NCBI GenBank assembly: GCA_902768735.1
Contig: CACXMK010000008.1
Span: 1 to 52,593, forward strand
Direction: 5' to 3'
DNA length: 52,593 nt
From: an uncultured Lachnospiraceae bacterium
GTDB lineage: Bacteria > Bacillota > Clostridia > Lachnospirales > Lachnospiraceae
Shown: piece by piece, positions 21,406 to 31,308 of the stretch
Layout of the letters: every line of letters begins with the position of its first letter
Position numbering within the stretch: position 1 is the stretch's first letter
The notes under the pieces: generated by a model
What the model was told of the DNA's origin: nothing
Seen by the model: the letters and a program-made list of their open reading frames with translations, nothing else
The model's database searches: none
Position numbers and translations under genes: made by a program

Positions 21406-22602
21406 ATGATCAATCAGAAATATCTGGGTATGTTAGATAATAGAAATGTGATCCGGAACCTTTCGGAATACGCAACAAAAAGATCCAAGGAGATCGGCGA
21501 AGAGAACGTATTTGATTTCAGCCTTGGAAACCCCTCGGTGCCCGCGCCCGAGAGTTTCAAAGAGGTTTCGATCAGGCTCCTTGAGACAATGGCTCCCTTA
21601 AAGCTCCATGGCTACAGTCCTACGCTGGGCATTCCGGAAGTCAGGGAGAAAGTTGCGGCATCCCTGAACCGGAGATTCGGCATGAACTATACGGCTGATC
21701 ATATCTTCCCCACTTCGGGAGCGGCGGGCGCCCTCGCGCACGCGCTGCGCGCGGTGTCAAAGTCCGGTGACGAGATCCTGGTCTTTGCCCCCTATTTCCC
21801 GGAGTACAACCCGTATATCGAAGCGACGGGTGCGACGATCAAAGTGGTTCCCGCCGATTTCGACTCCTTCCAGATCAACTTTGAAAAGGCGGAAGAATTC
21901 CTGACGGAGAACGTCGCGGCGGTCCTCATCAACACGCCCAACAACCCCTCCGGTATTCTGTACAGCGAGGAGACGCTGGTGAAGCTCGGCGATCTTTTGA
22001 CAAGGAAATCCCGGGAGTTCGGACACAATGTGTTCCTGATCTCCGACGAGCCGTACAGGGAGATCGCATTCGACGGCAAGAAGGCCCCTTATGTGGCAAA
22101 ATATTACCCGCACACGCTCACCTGCTACTCCTTCTCGAAATCCCTCTCCGTACCGGGAGAGCGTATCGGCTACGTGGCAGTAAATCCCGCGTGCGAGCAT
22201 GCCGAGCACCTTGTGCCGATGTTCGGCCAGATCTCCAGAGGCATCGGGCACAATTGCCCGTCCTCGCTCATCATGCTGGCAATGGCGGAGACCTGTGACG
22301 ACACGGCGGACCTTTCGGTCTACGAAACGAACATGAATCTTCTGTACGACACCTTCAAGGAGCTCGGATTCACGGTCGTTCGCCCCGGCGGGACATTTTA
22401 CATCATGCCTAAAGCGCTCGAAGACAGCTCGATCAAATTCTGCGAGAAAGCAAAGAATTACGATCTGATCTTTGTCCCCGCCGATGCATTTGGCGCGCCC
22501 GGTTATTTCCGCGTGGCGTACTGCACCGACACGGAGAAAGTGAAGCGCTCGCTGCCCAGGATCCGTGAGTTTGTTGAGAAGGAATATGCGCGTAAGCAAT
22601 GA
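21406..22602 (+). CDS. PLP-dependent aminotransferase, class I/II
   Basis: A 398-residue fold-type I pyridoxal-phosphate enzyme of the aspartate aminotransferase superfamily. Visible elements: FDFSLGNPSVPAPES near residue 40, the PLP phosphate region PTSGAAGALAHAL, the NTPNNPSG motif, SDEPYREIAFDG (Asp contacting the pyridine nitrogen), the Schiff-base lysine in YSFSKSLSVPGERIGY, and FRVAYCTD with the substrate-carboxylate Arg. The start is supported by AAGGAGG. The amino donor and acceptor cannot be told; in clostridia such enzymes usually act on aspartate, alanine or aromatic amino acids. It is followed by a structured spacer and uppP. Confidence 0.92.
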   Translation: MINQKYLGMLDNRNVIRNLSEYATKRSKEIGEENVFDFSLGNPSVPAPESFKEVSIRLLETMAPLKLHGYSPTLGIPEVREKVAASLNRRFGMNYTADHIFPTSGAAGALAHALRAVSKSGDEILVFAPYFPEYNPYIEATGATIKVVPADFDSFQINFEKAEEFLTENVAAVLINTPNNPSGILYSEETLVKLGDLLTRKSREFGHNVFLISDEPYREIAFDGKKAPYVAKYYPHTLTCYSFSKSLSVPGERIGYVAVNPACEHAEHLVPMFGQISRGIGHNCPSSLIMLAMAETCDDTADLSVYETNMNLLYDTFKELGFTVVRPGGTFYIMPKALEDSSIKFCEKAKNYDLIFVPADAFGAPGYFRVAYCTDTEKVKRSLPRIREFVEKEYARKQ

Positions 22603-22683
22603 GCCATGCGTGGACAGGCCGGATGAAGGACGATGAGAGTCTGCTTTCAATCGGCCGACAGACGGACTGGACACATACGGCGA

Positions 22684-22727
22684 ATGCCGCGACAGTGAGC
22701 AGCCGAAGGCTGCGAACCTGTCGGCAT
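22684..22727 (+). other. Two-helix hairpin with GA/GA internal mismatch and GAA loop (site A)
   Basis: ATGCC/GGCAT and GACAG/CTGTC form the lower helix (with an unpaired GC on the 5' side); GCAGCC (22699-22704) and GGCTGC (22708-22713) form the upper helix capped by GAA. Between the GACAG and GCAGCC helices lie TGA on one side and GAAC on the other, allowing a tandem G-A/A-G mismatch. A smaller GAAT-capped hairpin (CGGC/GCCG, 22678-22689) overlaps its base. It lies in the aminotransferase-uppP gap and may be transcribed. Confidence 0.65.
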
Positions 22728-22767
22728 GGATCATCGCAACAAGCACTAACCATATGAAGGAGCATAT

Positions 22768-23628
22768 ATGCAGATTATCGAAATCTTAAAAGCCATATTA
22801 TTCGGCATCGTGGAAGGCGTTACGGAATGGCTTCCGATCAGCAGTACCGGCCATATGATCCTGCTCAACGAGTTTGTGAAGCTGGACGTGTCCCCGGAAT
22901 TCTGGAACCTGTTCCTCGTCGTGATCCAGCTCGGCGCGATCCTGGCGGTCGTCATCCTTTACTGGAAAACGATCTGGCCGTTTAAGAGAGTGAGGCTCAG
23001 ATCCGGCGGCACGAAGATCAAATTCAAAAAATCGACGATCATCCTCTGGCTTAAGGCTATTGTGGCATGCATCCCCGCCGCAGTTGTCGGCATCCTTTTC
23101 GATGACTGGCTGGAAGAGCATTTCTACAACGCGGTCGTCGTCGGCGCAATGCTGATCATCGTCGGTCTGGCATTCATCATCGTCGAGAGCATCAATAAGA
23201 ACAAGGTCGCGAGAGTCGACAGGCTCAGTGAGCTGACCTTCGGGGACGCCTTTATCATCGGACTTTTCCAGCTGATCGCGGCGATCTTCCCGGGGACATC
23301 CCGTTCCGGCGCAACGATCGTCGGCGGCCTCCTGATCGGCGTCTCCCGCACGGTAGCGGCGAAGTTCACGTTTATTCTGGCGATCCCGGTCATGGCCGGA
23401 GCGAGCCTTTTAAAGATCGTCAAGTACGGCCTGGGGTTCTCCGCGGCAGAGTGGGTGCTTCTGGGAGTCGGCATGGTAGTCGCCTTCCTGGTATCCATTT
23501 TCATCATCGCTTTCCTTATGAACTACATCAGAAAGCATGACTTCAAGGCCTTTGGCATCTACCGGATCCTCCTTGGAATCCTGGTACTCGTGTACTTCCT
23601 GGTGATCAAGAAACCGGTGGTTGGGTGA
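22768..23628 (+). CDS. uppP: Undecaprenyl-diphosphatase
   Basis: A 286-residue membrane enzyme of the UppP/BacA family that dephosphorylates undecaprenyl diphosphate to recycle the lipid carrier for cell-wall synthesis; overexpression is known to give bacitracin resistance. Motif 1 is GIVEGVTEWLPISSTGHMIL (residues about 12-31) and motif 2 is FPGTSRSGATI (about 175), which carry the catalytic Glu, Ser, His and Arg residues. Several hydrophobic helices fill the rest. AAGGAG precedes the ATG. The gap upstream contains hairpin site A; a tandem repeat and a long terminator follow. Confidence 0.97.
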   Translation: MQIIEILKAILFGIVEGVTEWLPISSTGHMILLNEFVKLDVSPEFWNLFLVVIQLGAILAVVILYWKTIWPFKRVRLRSGGTKIKFKKSTIILWLKAIVACIPAAVVGILFDDWLEEHFYNAVVVGAMLIIVGLAFIIVESINKNKVARVDRLSELTFGDAFIIGLFQLIAAIFPGTSRSGATIVGGLLIGVSRTVAAKFTFILAIPVMAGASLLKIVKYGLGFSAAEWVLLGVGMVVAFLVSIFIIAFLMNYIRKHDFKAFGIYRILLGILVLVYFLVIKKPVVG

Positions 23629-23634
23629 TAAATG

Positions 23635-23666
23635 TATAAATAACAGGCATTATAAATAACAGGCAT
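23635..23666 (+). repeat. Perfect 16-bp tandem duplication after uppP
   Basis: TATAAATAACAGGCAT at 23635-23650 is repeated without gap at 23651-23666, directly between the uppP stop codon and its terminator. Confidence 0.95.
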
Positions 23667-23670
23667 AAAG

Positions 23671-23743
23671 AAGACCGGCTATGTAACCGGCGGGGAGCAT
23701 GAGAGGATCGTGAGCCTCCGACGGGTACACAGCCGGTCTTTTA
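23671..23743 (+). terminator. Long branched terminator after uppP
   Basis: AAGACCGGCT (23671-23680) pairs with AGCCGGTCTT (23731-23740), followed by further Ts. The arm continues as TGT/ACA after an A-C mismatch (GGCTATGT with ACACAGCC). About 45 bases lie inside, with partial pairing (GGGGAG against CTCC and ATGA against TCGT). The shape and arm sequence closely resemble the terminator at 48107-48178. Confidence 0.8.
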
Positions 23744-23790
23744 CTATGCCCGTTTTCACAAAGTTTTTATACTTTCGTAAACAAATGCAG

Positions 23791-23819
23791 TTGACATCCC
23801 CTATGCCTGGTGCTATTTT
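23791..23819 (+). promoter_or_regulatory. Promoter of the heat-shock operon
   Basis: TTGACA (23791-23796), a 17-bp spacer, and TATTTT (23814-23819) preceded by TGC form a consensus housekeeping promoter with an extended -10. The CIRCE operator starts 14 bp downstream, at or just after the expected transcription start. Confidence 0.92.
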
Positions 23820-23833
23820 ATACAGGAAGAGTG

Positions 23834-23860
23834 TTAGCACTCGAGTCGGTTGAGTGCTAA
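23834..23860 (+). promoter_or_regulatory. CIRCE operator (HrcA binding site)
   Basis: TTAGCACTC (23834-23842), a 9-bp spacer, and GAGTGCTAA (23852-23860) form the perfect CIRCE inverted repeat. HrcA bound here would block transcription of hrcA-grpE-dnaK-dnaJ until heat stress. Confidence 0.98.
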
Positions 23861-23928
23861 TAACGAAGAGCCAAAAAAGAGAGATCCGGAAGGAATCAGC
23901 TTCGGATCGCTTTTATATGGAGGAGAGT

Positions 23929-24960
23929 ATGGAACTGCAGGATCGTAAAATGAAAATTTTGCAGGCCATCATCCGAAATTACCTGGAGACCGGCGAACCG
24001 GTAGGCAGCAGGACCATTTCCAAGTACACCGATCTCAAGCTGAGCAGCGCAACGATCAGGAATGAGATGGCGGACCTCGAGGAGATGGGGCTGATCATGC
24101 AGCCGCACACGTCGGCGGGACGCATTCCGACGGACGCGGGCTACCGCCTCTATGTGGACAACATGCTGGGGACGGAGCGCAGGCAGGTCGATGAGATGAA
24201 GAGCATGCTGCTTCAGAAGCAGGACCGGCTGGAGAACCTCCTGCAGCAGGTGGCAAGGCTTCTGGCGGCGAACACCAATTACGCCTCAATGATCTCATCG
24301 CCTCTGATGCACCGGAACAAGATAAAGTTCATTCAGCTGTCACAGCTGGACGACGACAGTGTTTTGGCCGTGCTCGTACTTGAGGGGAACCTCATCAGGA
24401 ACAAGGTGATCCCGGTGGAGGGACCGCTCGGCGCCGAGCAGATGCTCAGGTTGAACATGCTTCTTAATACGAACCTGTGCGGCCTGTCCATCGAGGAGAT
24501 CACGCTGGGACTGATCGAATCCATCAAGAGGGATGCGGGCATCCACACAGAGATCGTGAACGATGTCTTTGATGCCGCTGCGGAGATCGTCCGGCAGGAG
24601 GAAGATCTCAAGATCTACACGAGCGGGGCCAACAACATTTTCAGGTACCCTGAGCTCGCGGATCACCGCAAGGCCAGCGAGATCATCAGTGACTTCGAGG
24701 AGAAGCAGGCGCTGACCAGCATCGTGCAGGAATCCCTTGCGGACAGTACCAGCAGCGAGACCGGTATTCAGGTGTATATCGGCGGCGAGATGCCTGTTCC
24801 GAGTATGAGGGACTGCAGCGTGGTCACCGCGACCTATGATCTCGGAGATGGTATGAAGGGAACGGTGGGCATCATCGGACCCAGGAGAATGGATTACGAG
24901 CGAGTCGTAGGGGTGCTCCGCAATATCATGAAGCAGCTCGACGATCTCTATAAACACTGA
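23929..24960 (+). CDS. hrcA: Heat-inducible transcription repressor HrcA
   Basis: A 343-residue repressor that binds CIRCE. The N-terminal winged helix is clear: RKMKILQAIIRNYLETGEPV followed by GSRTISKYTDLKLSSATIRN, then EMADLEEMGLI and HTSAGRIPTDAGYRLYVD. The C-terminal GAF-like domain includes the GTVGIIGPRRMDYERV signature. Open frame extends upstream to 23854, inside the CIRCE site, but the ATG at 23929 follows GGAGGA and starts the conserved MELQDRK. It regulates its own operon through the perfect CIRCE 69 bp upstream. Confidence 0.97.
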   Translation: MELQDRKMKILQAIIRNYLETGEPVGSRTISKYTDLKLSSATIRNEMADLEEMGLIMQPHTSAGRIPTDAGYRLYVDNMLGTERRQVDEMKSMLLQKQDRLENLLQQVARLLAANTNYASMISSPLMHRNKIKFIQLSQLDDDSVLAVLVLEGNLIRNKVIPVEGPLGAEQMLRLNMLLNTNLCGLSIEEITLGLIESIKRDAGIHTEIVNDVFDAAAEIVRQEEDLKIYTSGANNIFRYPELADHRKASEIISDFEEKQALTSIVQESLADSTSSETGIQVYIGGEMPVPSMRDCSVVTATYDLGDGMKGTVGIIGPRRMDYERVVGVLRNIMKQLDDLYKH

Positions 24961-24986
24961 GTAGTAAGGCATAAGTTATTTTCATC

Positions 24987-25019
24987 AAGTAAATCCATAA
25001 GTAAATCCATTAAGTAAAA
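24987..25019 (+). repeat. 12-bp tandem repeat between hrcA and grpE
   Basis: AAGTAAATCCAT at 24987-24998 is repeated at 24999-25010; after one extra T a partial third copy (AAGTAAA) follows. The units lie about 25 bp past the hrcA stop. Confidence 0.9.
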
Positions 25020-25072
25020 AAACAGCGCCTTCCGCGACCGTTCCGGGAGCGGCAGGGAGCGGAAAGGAATAT

Positions 25073-25687
25073 ATGGCAGAACCCGATTTCAAGAAAAACG
25101 AGCAGCCCGGAACAGAACCCGAAGAGACCGCTGCAGGCGCTCAGGAGGGGAAGCCGGAAGAAGCCGCTGAGGAATCCGTAAAGGCGGAAGAAGCGGCACA
25201 GACTGACGGGGAAGAAACGGCAGAGGAAGAACTTCCCGCAGGCAGGGAGAAAGCGCTCCAGGAAAAGGTCGCGGCGCTGGAAGACAGGGTGCTTCGCCAG
25301 ATGGCGGAGTTCGAGAACTTCAGGAAGCGCACGACCAAGGAGAAGGAGCAGATGTTCTCCATGGGCGAGAAGAACGTGATCGAGAAGATCCTTCCCGTCG
25401 TCGACAACTTTGAGAGAGGCCTCGTTGCGATCCCGGAGGACGAGAAAGACAACGCGATCGCGAGCGGCATGGAGATGATCTACAAGCAGCTTGCGAAGAC
25501 CCTCGAAGACCTCGGCGTCAAGCCGATCGAAGCGGTCGGCAAGGAATTTGACCCCAATTTCCACAATGCGGTGATGCAGGTGGAGAGCGAGGAGTATGAG
25601 AGCGGCGTTGTGGCGCAGGAGTTCATTAAGGGCTATATGTACCACGACACAGTGATCCGCCATTCGATGGTCGGCGTTGTCCGGTAG
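25073..25687 (+). CDS. grpE: Nucleotide exchange factor GrpE
   Basis: A 204-residue co-chaperone that releases ADP from DnaK. The first 60 or so residues are acidic and disordered (Glu/Ala/Gly-rich), followed by the long dimerisation helix and the core with AEFENFRKRTTKEKEQMF, KILPVVDNFERGL, EMIYKQLAKTLEDLGVKPIE and the C-terminal wing (GKEFDPNFHNAVMQVESEEY). Ribosome binding site AAAGGAATAT precedes the ATG. Second gene of the CIRCE operon. Confidence 0.97.
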   Translation: MAEPDFKKNEQPGTEPEETAAGAQEGKPEEAAEESVKAEEAAQTDGEETAEEELPAGREKALQEKVAALEDRVLRQMAEFENFRKRTTKEKEQMFSMGEKNVIEKILPVVDNFERGLVAIPEDEKDNAIASGMEMIYKQLAKTLEDLGVKPIEAVGKEFDPNFHNAVMQVESEEYESGVVAQEFIKGYMYHDTVIRHSMVGVVR

Positions 25688-25860
25688 ACGGACGAGCGGA
25701 CGGCAGGATGGCCGGCGGAAAGCAGGAAAGATACGAAAATTACGGATCCGAGGACGGCAGGCAGCTGTCCCGCCCGAAGAAGCATAGATCTTAAAGATAA
25801 ATCACAGGATTCATTACAAGTCAAAACATCAAAACAAGAATAATTCAGAACAAACAATAA

Positions 25861-27783
<1,923 letters not shown>

Positions 27784-27793
27784 TATGTAATAA

Positions 27794-27920
27794 CCCTAAG
27801 GCGCGAAGCGCCTCCAGGCGCCCGCAATCCCGAATGCGGAGCATGAGGGACGCGAGGTGCAGGGTGAATTGGAAATAGTTAATCGGGTGCCCAGGCGGCG
27901 CGTACAGCGCTGCTTGGGCA
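27794..27920 (+). other. Three-hairpin cluster between dnaK and dnaJ (site B)
   Basis: Hairpin 1 is AGGCGC-GAA-GCGCCT (27799-27813). Hairpin 2 is CCC-GA-ATGC, loop GGA, GCAT-GA-GGG (about 27829-27849), a two-helix stem joined by a GA/GA tandem mismatch. CCCT (27794-27797) and AGGG (27861-27864) can close both. Hairpin 3 pairs 27888-27901 with 27907-27920 over 14 positions, two of them G-T. There is no T run. Lying inside the operon, it may be an RNA processing or partial attenuation element. Confidence 0.65.
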
Positions 27921-27968
27921 ACTCCCTTGTAAAGAAGGCCAATATTATGGCAGGAATAGTAGAGGACC

Positions 27969-29141
27969 ATGGCTGAACAGAAACGGGATTACTACGAAGT
28001 ACTTGGTGTCGCGAAAGACGCCTCTGACGAAGATATTAAAAAAGCATATCGAAAGCTTGCGAAGAAATATCACCCCGACATGAATCCCGGCGACAAGAAT
28101 GCCGAGGCCAAATTCAAGGAGGCGTCCGAAGCGTACGCGATCCTGAGTGACGCGGACAAGCGCAGACAGTATGACCAGTTCGGCCACGCGGCGTTTGACG
28201 GCACGGGCGGATTCGGCGGATTTGATTTCAACGCTTCCGATTTCGGGGATATTTTCGGAGACCTGTTCGGAGATTTCTTCGGAGGAGGAAGGAGAGGACC
28301 CGCGAACGGCCCTATGAAGGGTACAAATGTGCGCACCAGCGTGAGGATCACGTTCCTTGAGGCAGTGACAGGCGTTGAAAAGGAGATCACGCTTTCTCTC
28401 AAAGATCCCTGCCCGACCTGTTCGGGAACCGGTGCAAAGCCGGGGACGACGCCCCAGATGTGCCCCAAGTGCGGCGGAAAAGGACAGGTCGTGTTCACAC
28501 AGCAGTCGTTCTTTGGCACGGTGCGCAATGTGCAGACCTGCCCGGACTGCGGCGGAAGCGGCAAGATCATCAAGGACAAGTGCACGCAGTGCGGCGGAAG
28601 CGGCTATATCTCCAGCAAGAAGACCATCAAGGTCTCGATCCCCGCGGGAATTGACAACGGACAGAGCGTTCGGATCCGCGACAAGGGCGAACCTGGGGTG
28701 AACGGAGGTCCCAGAGGCGATCTTCTCGTGGAAGTCATCGTGGAGCCGCATCCCGTGTTCCTGCGTCAGGATTACGACATTTTCTCCACAGTGCACATCT
28801 CCTACGCGATGGCAGCGCTGGGCGGAAGCGTCGTGATCGATACGGTGGACGGCAAGGTCATCTACGACGTGAAACCGGGAACTCAGAGCGCCACAAGGAT
28901 CCGCCTGGGGAACAAGGGCGTGCCCACGATCCGCAACAACGCGATCCGCGGCGACCACTATGTGACGCTCGTGATCGAGACGCCTACGAAGCTCAGCAAA
29001 GAGGCGAAGGAGCTGCTCAGGCAGTTCGATGCTTTGACAGGTGATTCCCTTGGGGAAGCGGCGCGTGTCTCGGAGGAAGGCGGCGTAGCGAAAGAGCATG
29101 CCAAAGATAATTCCAAGAAGAAGAAATTCTGGAAGAACTGA
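27969..29141 (+). CDS. dnaJ: Chaperone protein DnaJ (Hsp40)
   Basis: A 390-residue type I J-protein that stimulates the DnaK ATPase. The J domain ([20 protein letters not shown] onward) carries HPD at about residue 36, followed by a Gly/Phe region ([10 protein letters not shown]). Four CxxCxGxG zinc motifs follow: [24 protein letters not shown] and CTQCGGSG. The C-terminal substrate domains end in a Lys-rich tail. Start at 27969 behind AGAGGA. A hairpin (29187) lies in the gap to prmA. Confidence 0.97.
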   Translation: MAEQKRDYYEVLGVAKDASDEDIKKAYRKLAKKYHPDMNPGDKNAEAKFKEASEAYAILSDADKRRQYDQFGHAAFDGTGGFGGFDFNASDFGDIFGDLFGDFFGGGRRGPANGPMKGTNVRTSVRITFLEAVTGVEKEITLSLKDPCPTCSGTGAKPGTTPQMCPKCGGKGQVVFTQQSFFGTVRNVQTCPDCGGSGKIIKDKCTQCGGSGYISSKKTIKVSIPAGIDNGQSVRIRDKGEPGVNGGPRGDLLVEVIVEPHPVFLRQDYDIFSTVHISYAMAALGGSVVIDTVDGKVIYDVKPGTQSATRIRLGNKGVPTIRNNAIRGDHYVTLVIETPTKLSKEAKELLRQFDALTGDSLGEAARVSEEGGVAKEHAKDNSKKKKFWKN

Positions 29142-29186
29142 TGCCTGGGCAAAACATAGAAGTCACGGCAAAAATGATAGAAAACT

Positions 29187-29218
29187 GCCCCGTAGCGGAT
29201 GAAAATCCGGTACGGGGC
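29187..29218 (+). terminator. GAAA-capped hairpin between dnaJ and prmA
   Basis: GCCCCGTA-G-CGGAT (29187-29200) pairs with ATCCG-G-TACGGGGC (29205-29218) around a GAAA tetraloop, broken only by one G-G mismatch. CATTGTTG follows, a weak T tract, so it may be a leaky terminator reducing prmA/rsmE expression relative to the chaperones. Confidence 0.7.
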
Positions 29219-29248
29219 ATTGTTGCGCTCACAGGAGGAACAAAAAAT

Positions 29249-30250
29249 ATGAAGTGGATGCGGTTTAAAGTGCGCACGAAAGTGGACGCGGAGGATATCC
29301 TGATCAGCTCCATGCAGGACATTGGCCTGTACGGCGCGCAGATCGAGGACAATGTTCCGCTGACGGCGGCGGAGAAGGAGCAGATGTTCGTTGACATCCT
29401 TCCCGTGACGGGAGAGGATGACGGCACGGCAGTGCTCAGCTTCTTCCTCGAAGAGACCGAGGACGGCCGCGTTCTCGTGAACGATGAACCGAAAACACCG
29501 GAGGAAGTAAAGGCCTCCATCGAAGAGGAGCTGGCGGAACTTCGGACCTATTGCGAGATCGGAGACGGAACGGTCATGATCGAAGAGACCGAGGACCTGG
29601 ACTGGATCAACAACTGGAAGCAGTATTTTCACCAGTTCTGGATCGATGATATTCTGGCCATTCCTTCCTGGGAGGAGCCGGAAGTCACGGACAAGAAGCC
29701 GGCGCTGGTATTCCACATCGATCCCGGGACTGCGTTCGGGACAGGAATGCACGAGACGACGCAGCTCTGCATCCGCCAGATCCGCAAGTACATCACGCCG
29801 GAGACAGTGATGCTCGACGTGGGGACAGGAAGCGGGATACTCGCTATTTTGGCCCTGATGTTTGGTATTCAGAGAGCGGTGGGCACGGACCTCGATCCCT
29901 GCGCGCCGCCTGCCATCGAGGACAATCTGCGCACGAACGGGGTGGACCCCTCAAAACTGCAGGTGATCCTCGGAAACCTCATCGACGACGAAAAGGTGCA
30001 GGAGGAAGTCGGGACAGAGCGGTACGATATCGTGGCAGCCAACATCCTCGCGGACGTGCTGATCCCTTTGACGCCGCACGTCGTGCCGACGATGAAGCCG
30101 GGCGCATACTACATCACATCGGGAATCCTCGAGGGGCGGGAGGAGAGCGTCGCGAATGCGATGAAAAAAGCCGGCCTTGAGGTGATCAGTGTGACGGCGC
30201 AGGGCGAGTGGCGCTGCGTGGTCGGAAGAAAGCCTGAGGTGTGTGTATGA
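29249..30250 (+). CDS. prmA: Ribosomal protein L11 methyltransferase
   Basis: A 333-residue SAM-dependent enzyme that trimethylates ribosomal protein L11. The N-terminal recognition domain (MKWMRFKVRTKVDAEDILIS) precedes the Rossmann methyltransferase with HIDPGTAFGTGMHETTQLC, motif I VMLDVGTGSGILAILAL, the acidic GTDLDPCA, and the NILADVL motif. The frame is open upstream to dnaJ, but AGGAGG at about 29233 and the conserved N-terminus place the start at 29249. Its stop codon lies in a perfect 16-bp hairpin. prmA and rsmE after dnaJ is a common Firmicutes arrangement. Confidence 0.96.
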   Translation: MKWMRFKVRTKVDAEDILISSMQDIGLYGAQIEDNVPLTAAEKEQMFVDILPVTGEDDGTAVLSFFLEETEDGRVLVNDEPKTPEEVKASIEEELAELRTYCEIGDGTVMIEETEDLDWINNWKQYFHQFWIDDILAIPSWEEPEVTDKKPALVFHIDPGTAFGTGMHETTQLCIRQIRKYITPETVMLDVGTGSGILAILALMFGIQRAVGTDLDPCAPPAIEDNLRTNGVDPSKLQVILGNLIDDEKVQEEVGTERYDIVAANILADVLIPLTPHVVPTMKPGAYYITSGILEGREESVANAMKKAGLEVISVTAQGEWRCVVGRKPEVCV

Positions 30251-30372
30251 ATAAAACGCTCGATAGCGTTTTATTCATACTCGAAGTTTGCGTCGAAGTG
30301 CCGCAAACTTCGTGATCGCATCGGAGAATTCGCCTTCGCGAAATTCTCCTCGCGGTCTCAGCGCAATGCGCT
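30245..30372 (+). other. Four consecutive hairpins between prmA and rsmE (site C)
   Basis: Hairpin 1: 30245-30260 pairs perfectly with 30265-30280 (16 bp, loop CGAT) and includes the prmA stop codon. Hairpin 2: CGAAGTTTGCG (30282-30292) with CGCAAACTTCG (30302-30312). Hairpin 3: GGAGAATTCGC (30323-30333), loop CTTC, with GCG-A-AATTCTCC (30338-30349). Hairpin 4: AGCGC-AAT-GCGCT (30360-30372). Almost the whole spacer is self-complementary. The rsmE ribosome binding site lies just after the last stem. Confidence 0.85.
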
Positions 30373-30388
30373 TCGACTAGGAGGAATA

Positions 30389-31135
30389 ATGCTTCATATC
30401 TTTGTGGATCCCTCGCAGATGCAGGGCGACCTCCTGCGGGTGACGGGAAAGGATGTCAACCATATCAAAAATGTGCTGCGTCTTAAACCGGGCGAAGAGA
30501 TCAGCGTAAGGACCGGACAGGACGGGCGGGAGTACCGCTACGGGATCGAGGAATATACGGATTCCGAGGTAATCTGCCGGTTGCGCTTCGTCAAGGAGTC
30601 CGACGTGGAACTGCCGGTGAAAGTCCTGCTGTTCCAGGGACTTCCCAAGTCTGACAAGATGGACCTGATCGTGCAGAAAGCCGTGGAACTGGGCGTGGCT
30701 GAGATCATCCCTGTCGAGATGCGCCGCAGCGTCGTCAAACTTGACGGCCCCAAGCGCGTAAAGCGCACCCAGCGCTGGCAGTCGATCGCGGAAGGCGCGG
30801 CCAAACAGAGCCGGCGCGCCATTGTCCCGCTCGTGCGCGAGCCCATGACCATGGAAGAGGCTGTCCGCTTCGCGGGCCAAAACACAGACGTCCGCCTTCT
30901 TCCCTACGAACTGCAGGAGGAAGACGGCAGTACCAGAGAGCTGATGGAGAGCATCCATAGCGGAAGAGCCGTGTCCGTTTTTATCGGACCGGAAGGCGGT
31001 TTTGAGCCGGAGGAAGTGGAACTTGCGAGGCAGGCGGGTATCCTTCCGATCTCCCTCGGAAAGAGGATCCTAAGGACAGAGACAGCGGCGCTCGTCGTGC
31101 TCTCGTGGCTGATCTACCGGTTTGAGATCTGCTGA
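30389..31135 (+). CDS. rsmE: 16S rRNA m3U1498 methyltransferase
   Basis: A 248-residue SPOUT-class enzyme that methylates N3 of U1498 in 16S rRNA. The N-terminal PUA-like domain (MLHIFVDPSQ, DVNHIKNVLRLKPGEEI) precedes the knotted SPOUT domain with LFQGLPKSDKMDLIVQKAVE, RRSVVKLDGPKRVKRTQRWQ and the SAM-binding FIGPEGGFEPEEVELA with LGKRILRTETAAL. AGGAGG lies eight bases before the ATG. Last gene of the heat-shock/ribosome block. Confidence 0.96.
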   Translation: MLHIFVDPSQMQGDLLRVTGKDVNHIKNVLRLKPGEEISVRTGQDGREYRYGIEEYTDSEVICRLRFVKESDVELPVKVLLFQGLPKSDKMDLIVQKAVELGVAEIIPVEMRRSVVKLDGPKRVKRTQRWQSIAEGAAKQSRRAIVPLVREPMTMEEAVRFAGQNTDVRLLPYELQEEDGSTRELMESIHSGRAVSVFIGPEGGFEPEEVELARQAGILPISLGKRILRTETAALVVLSWLIYRFEIC

Positions 31136-31192
31136 GGGATAAGCGCAATCCATATCCGCGAAGACCGGATACACGGAATGGAGCGGTTTGGT

Positions 31193-31221
31193 TTGTAATC
31201 GCGAAAATGATATGGTATTAT
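31193..31221 (+). promoter_or_regulatory. Promoter of the cysteine desulfurase-thiI pair
   Basis: TTGTAA (31193-31198), a 17-bp spacer, and TATTAT (31216-31221) preceded by TGG form a good promoter with an extended -10, about 88 bp upstream of the desulfurase start. Confidence 0.75.
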
Positions 31222-31308
31222 GCAGGGTGCGGCAGCGCCAAATAAAAATGCGGCATACAGCCGTCTGCAGCGTAAGAGCGCGGAAACGGGCGTGGAATAA
31301 AGGTGGAA

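Noticed and set aside
22684-22727. Kink-turn
   Set aside because: A GA/GA mismatch is possible, but the three-base bulge on one strand typical of a kink-turn is not clearly present; only the mismatch is claimed.
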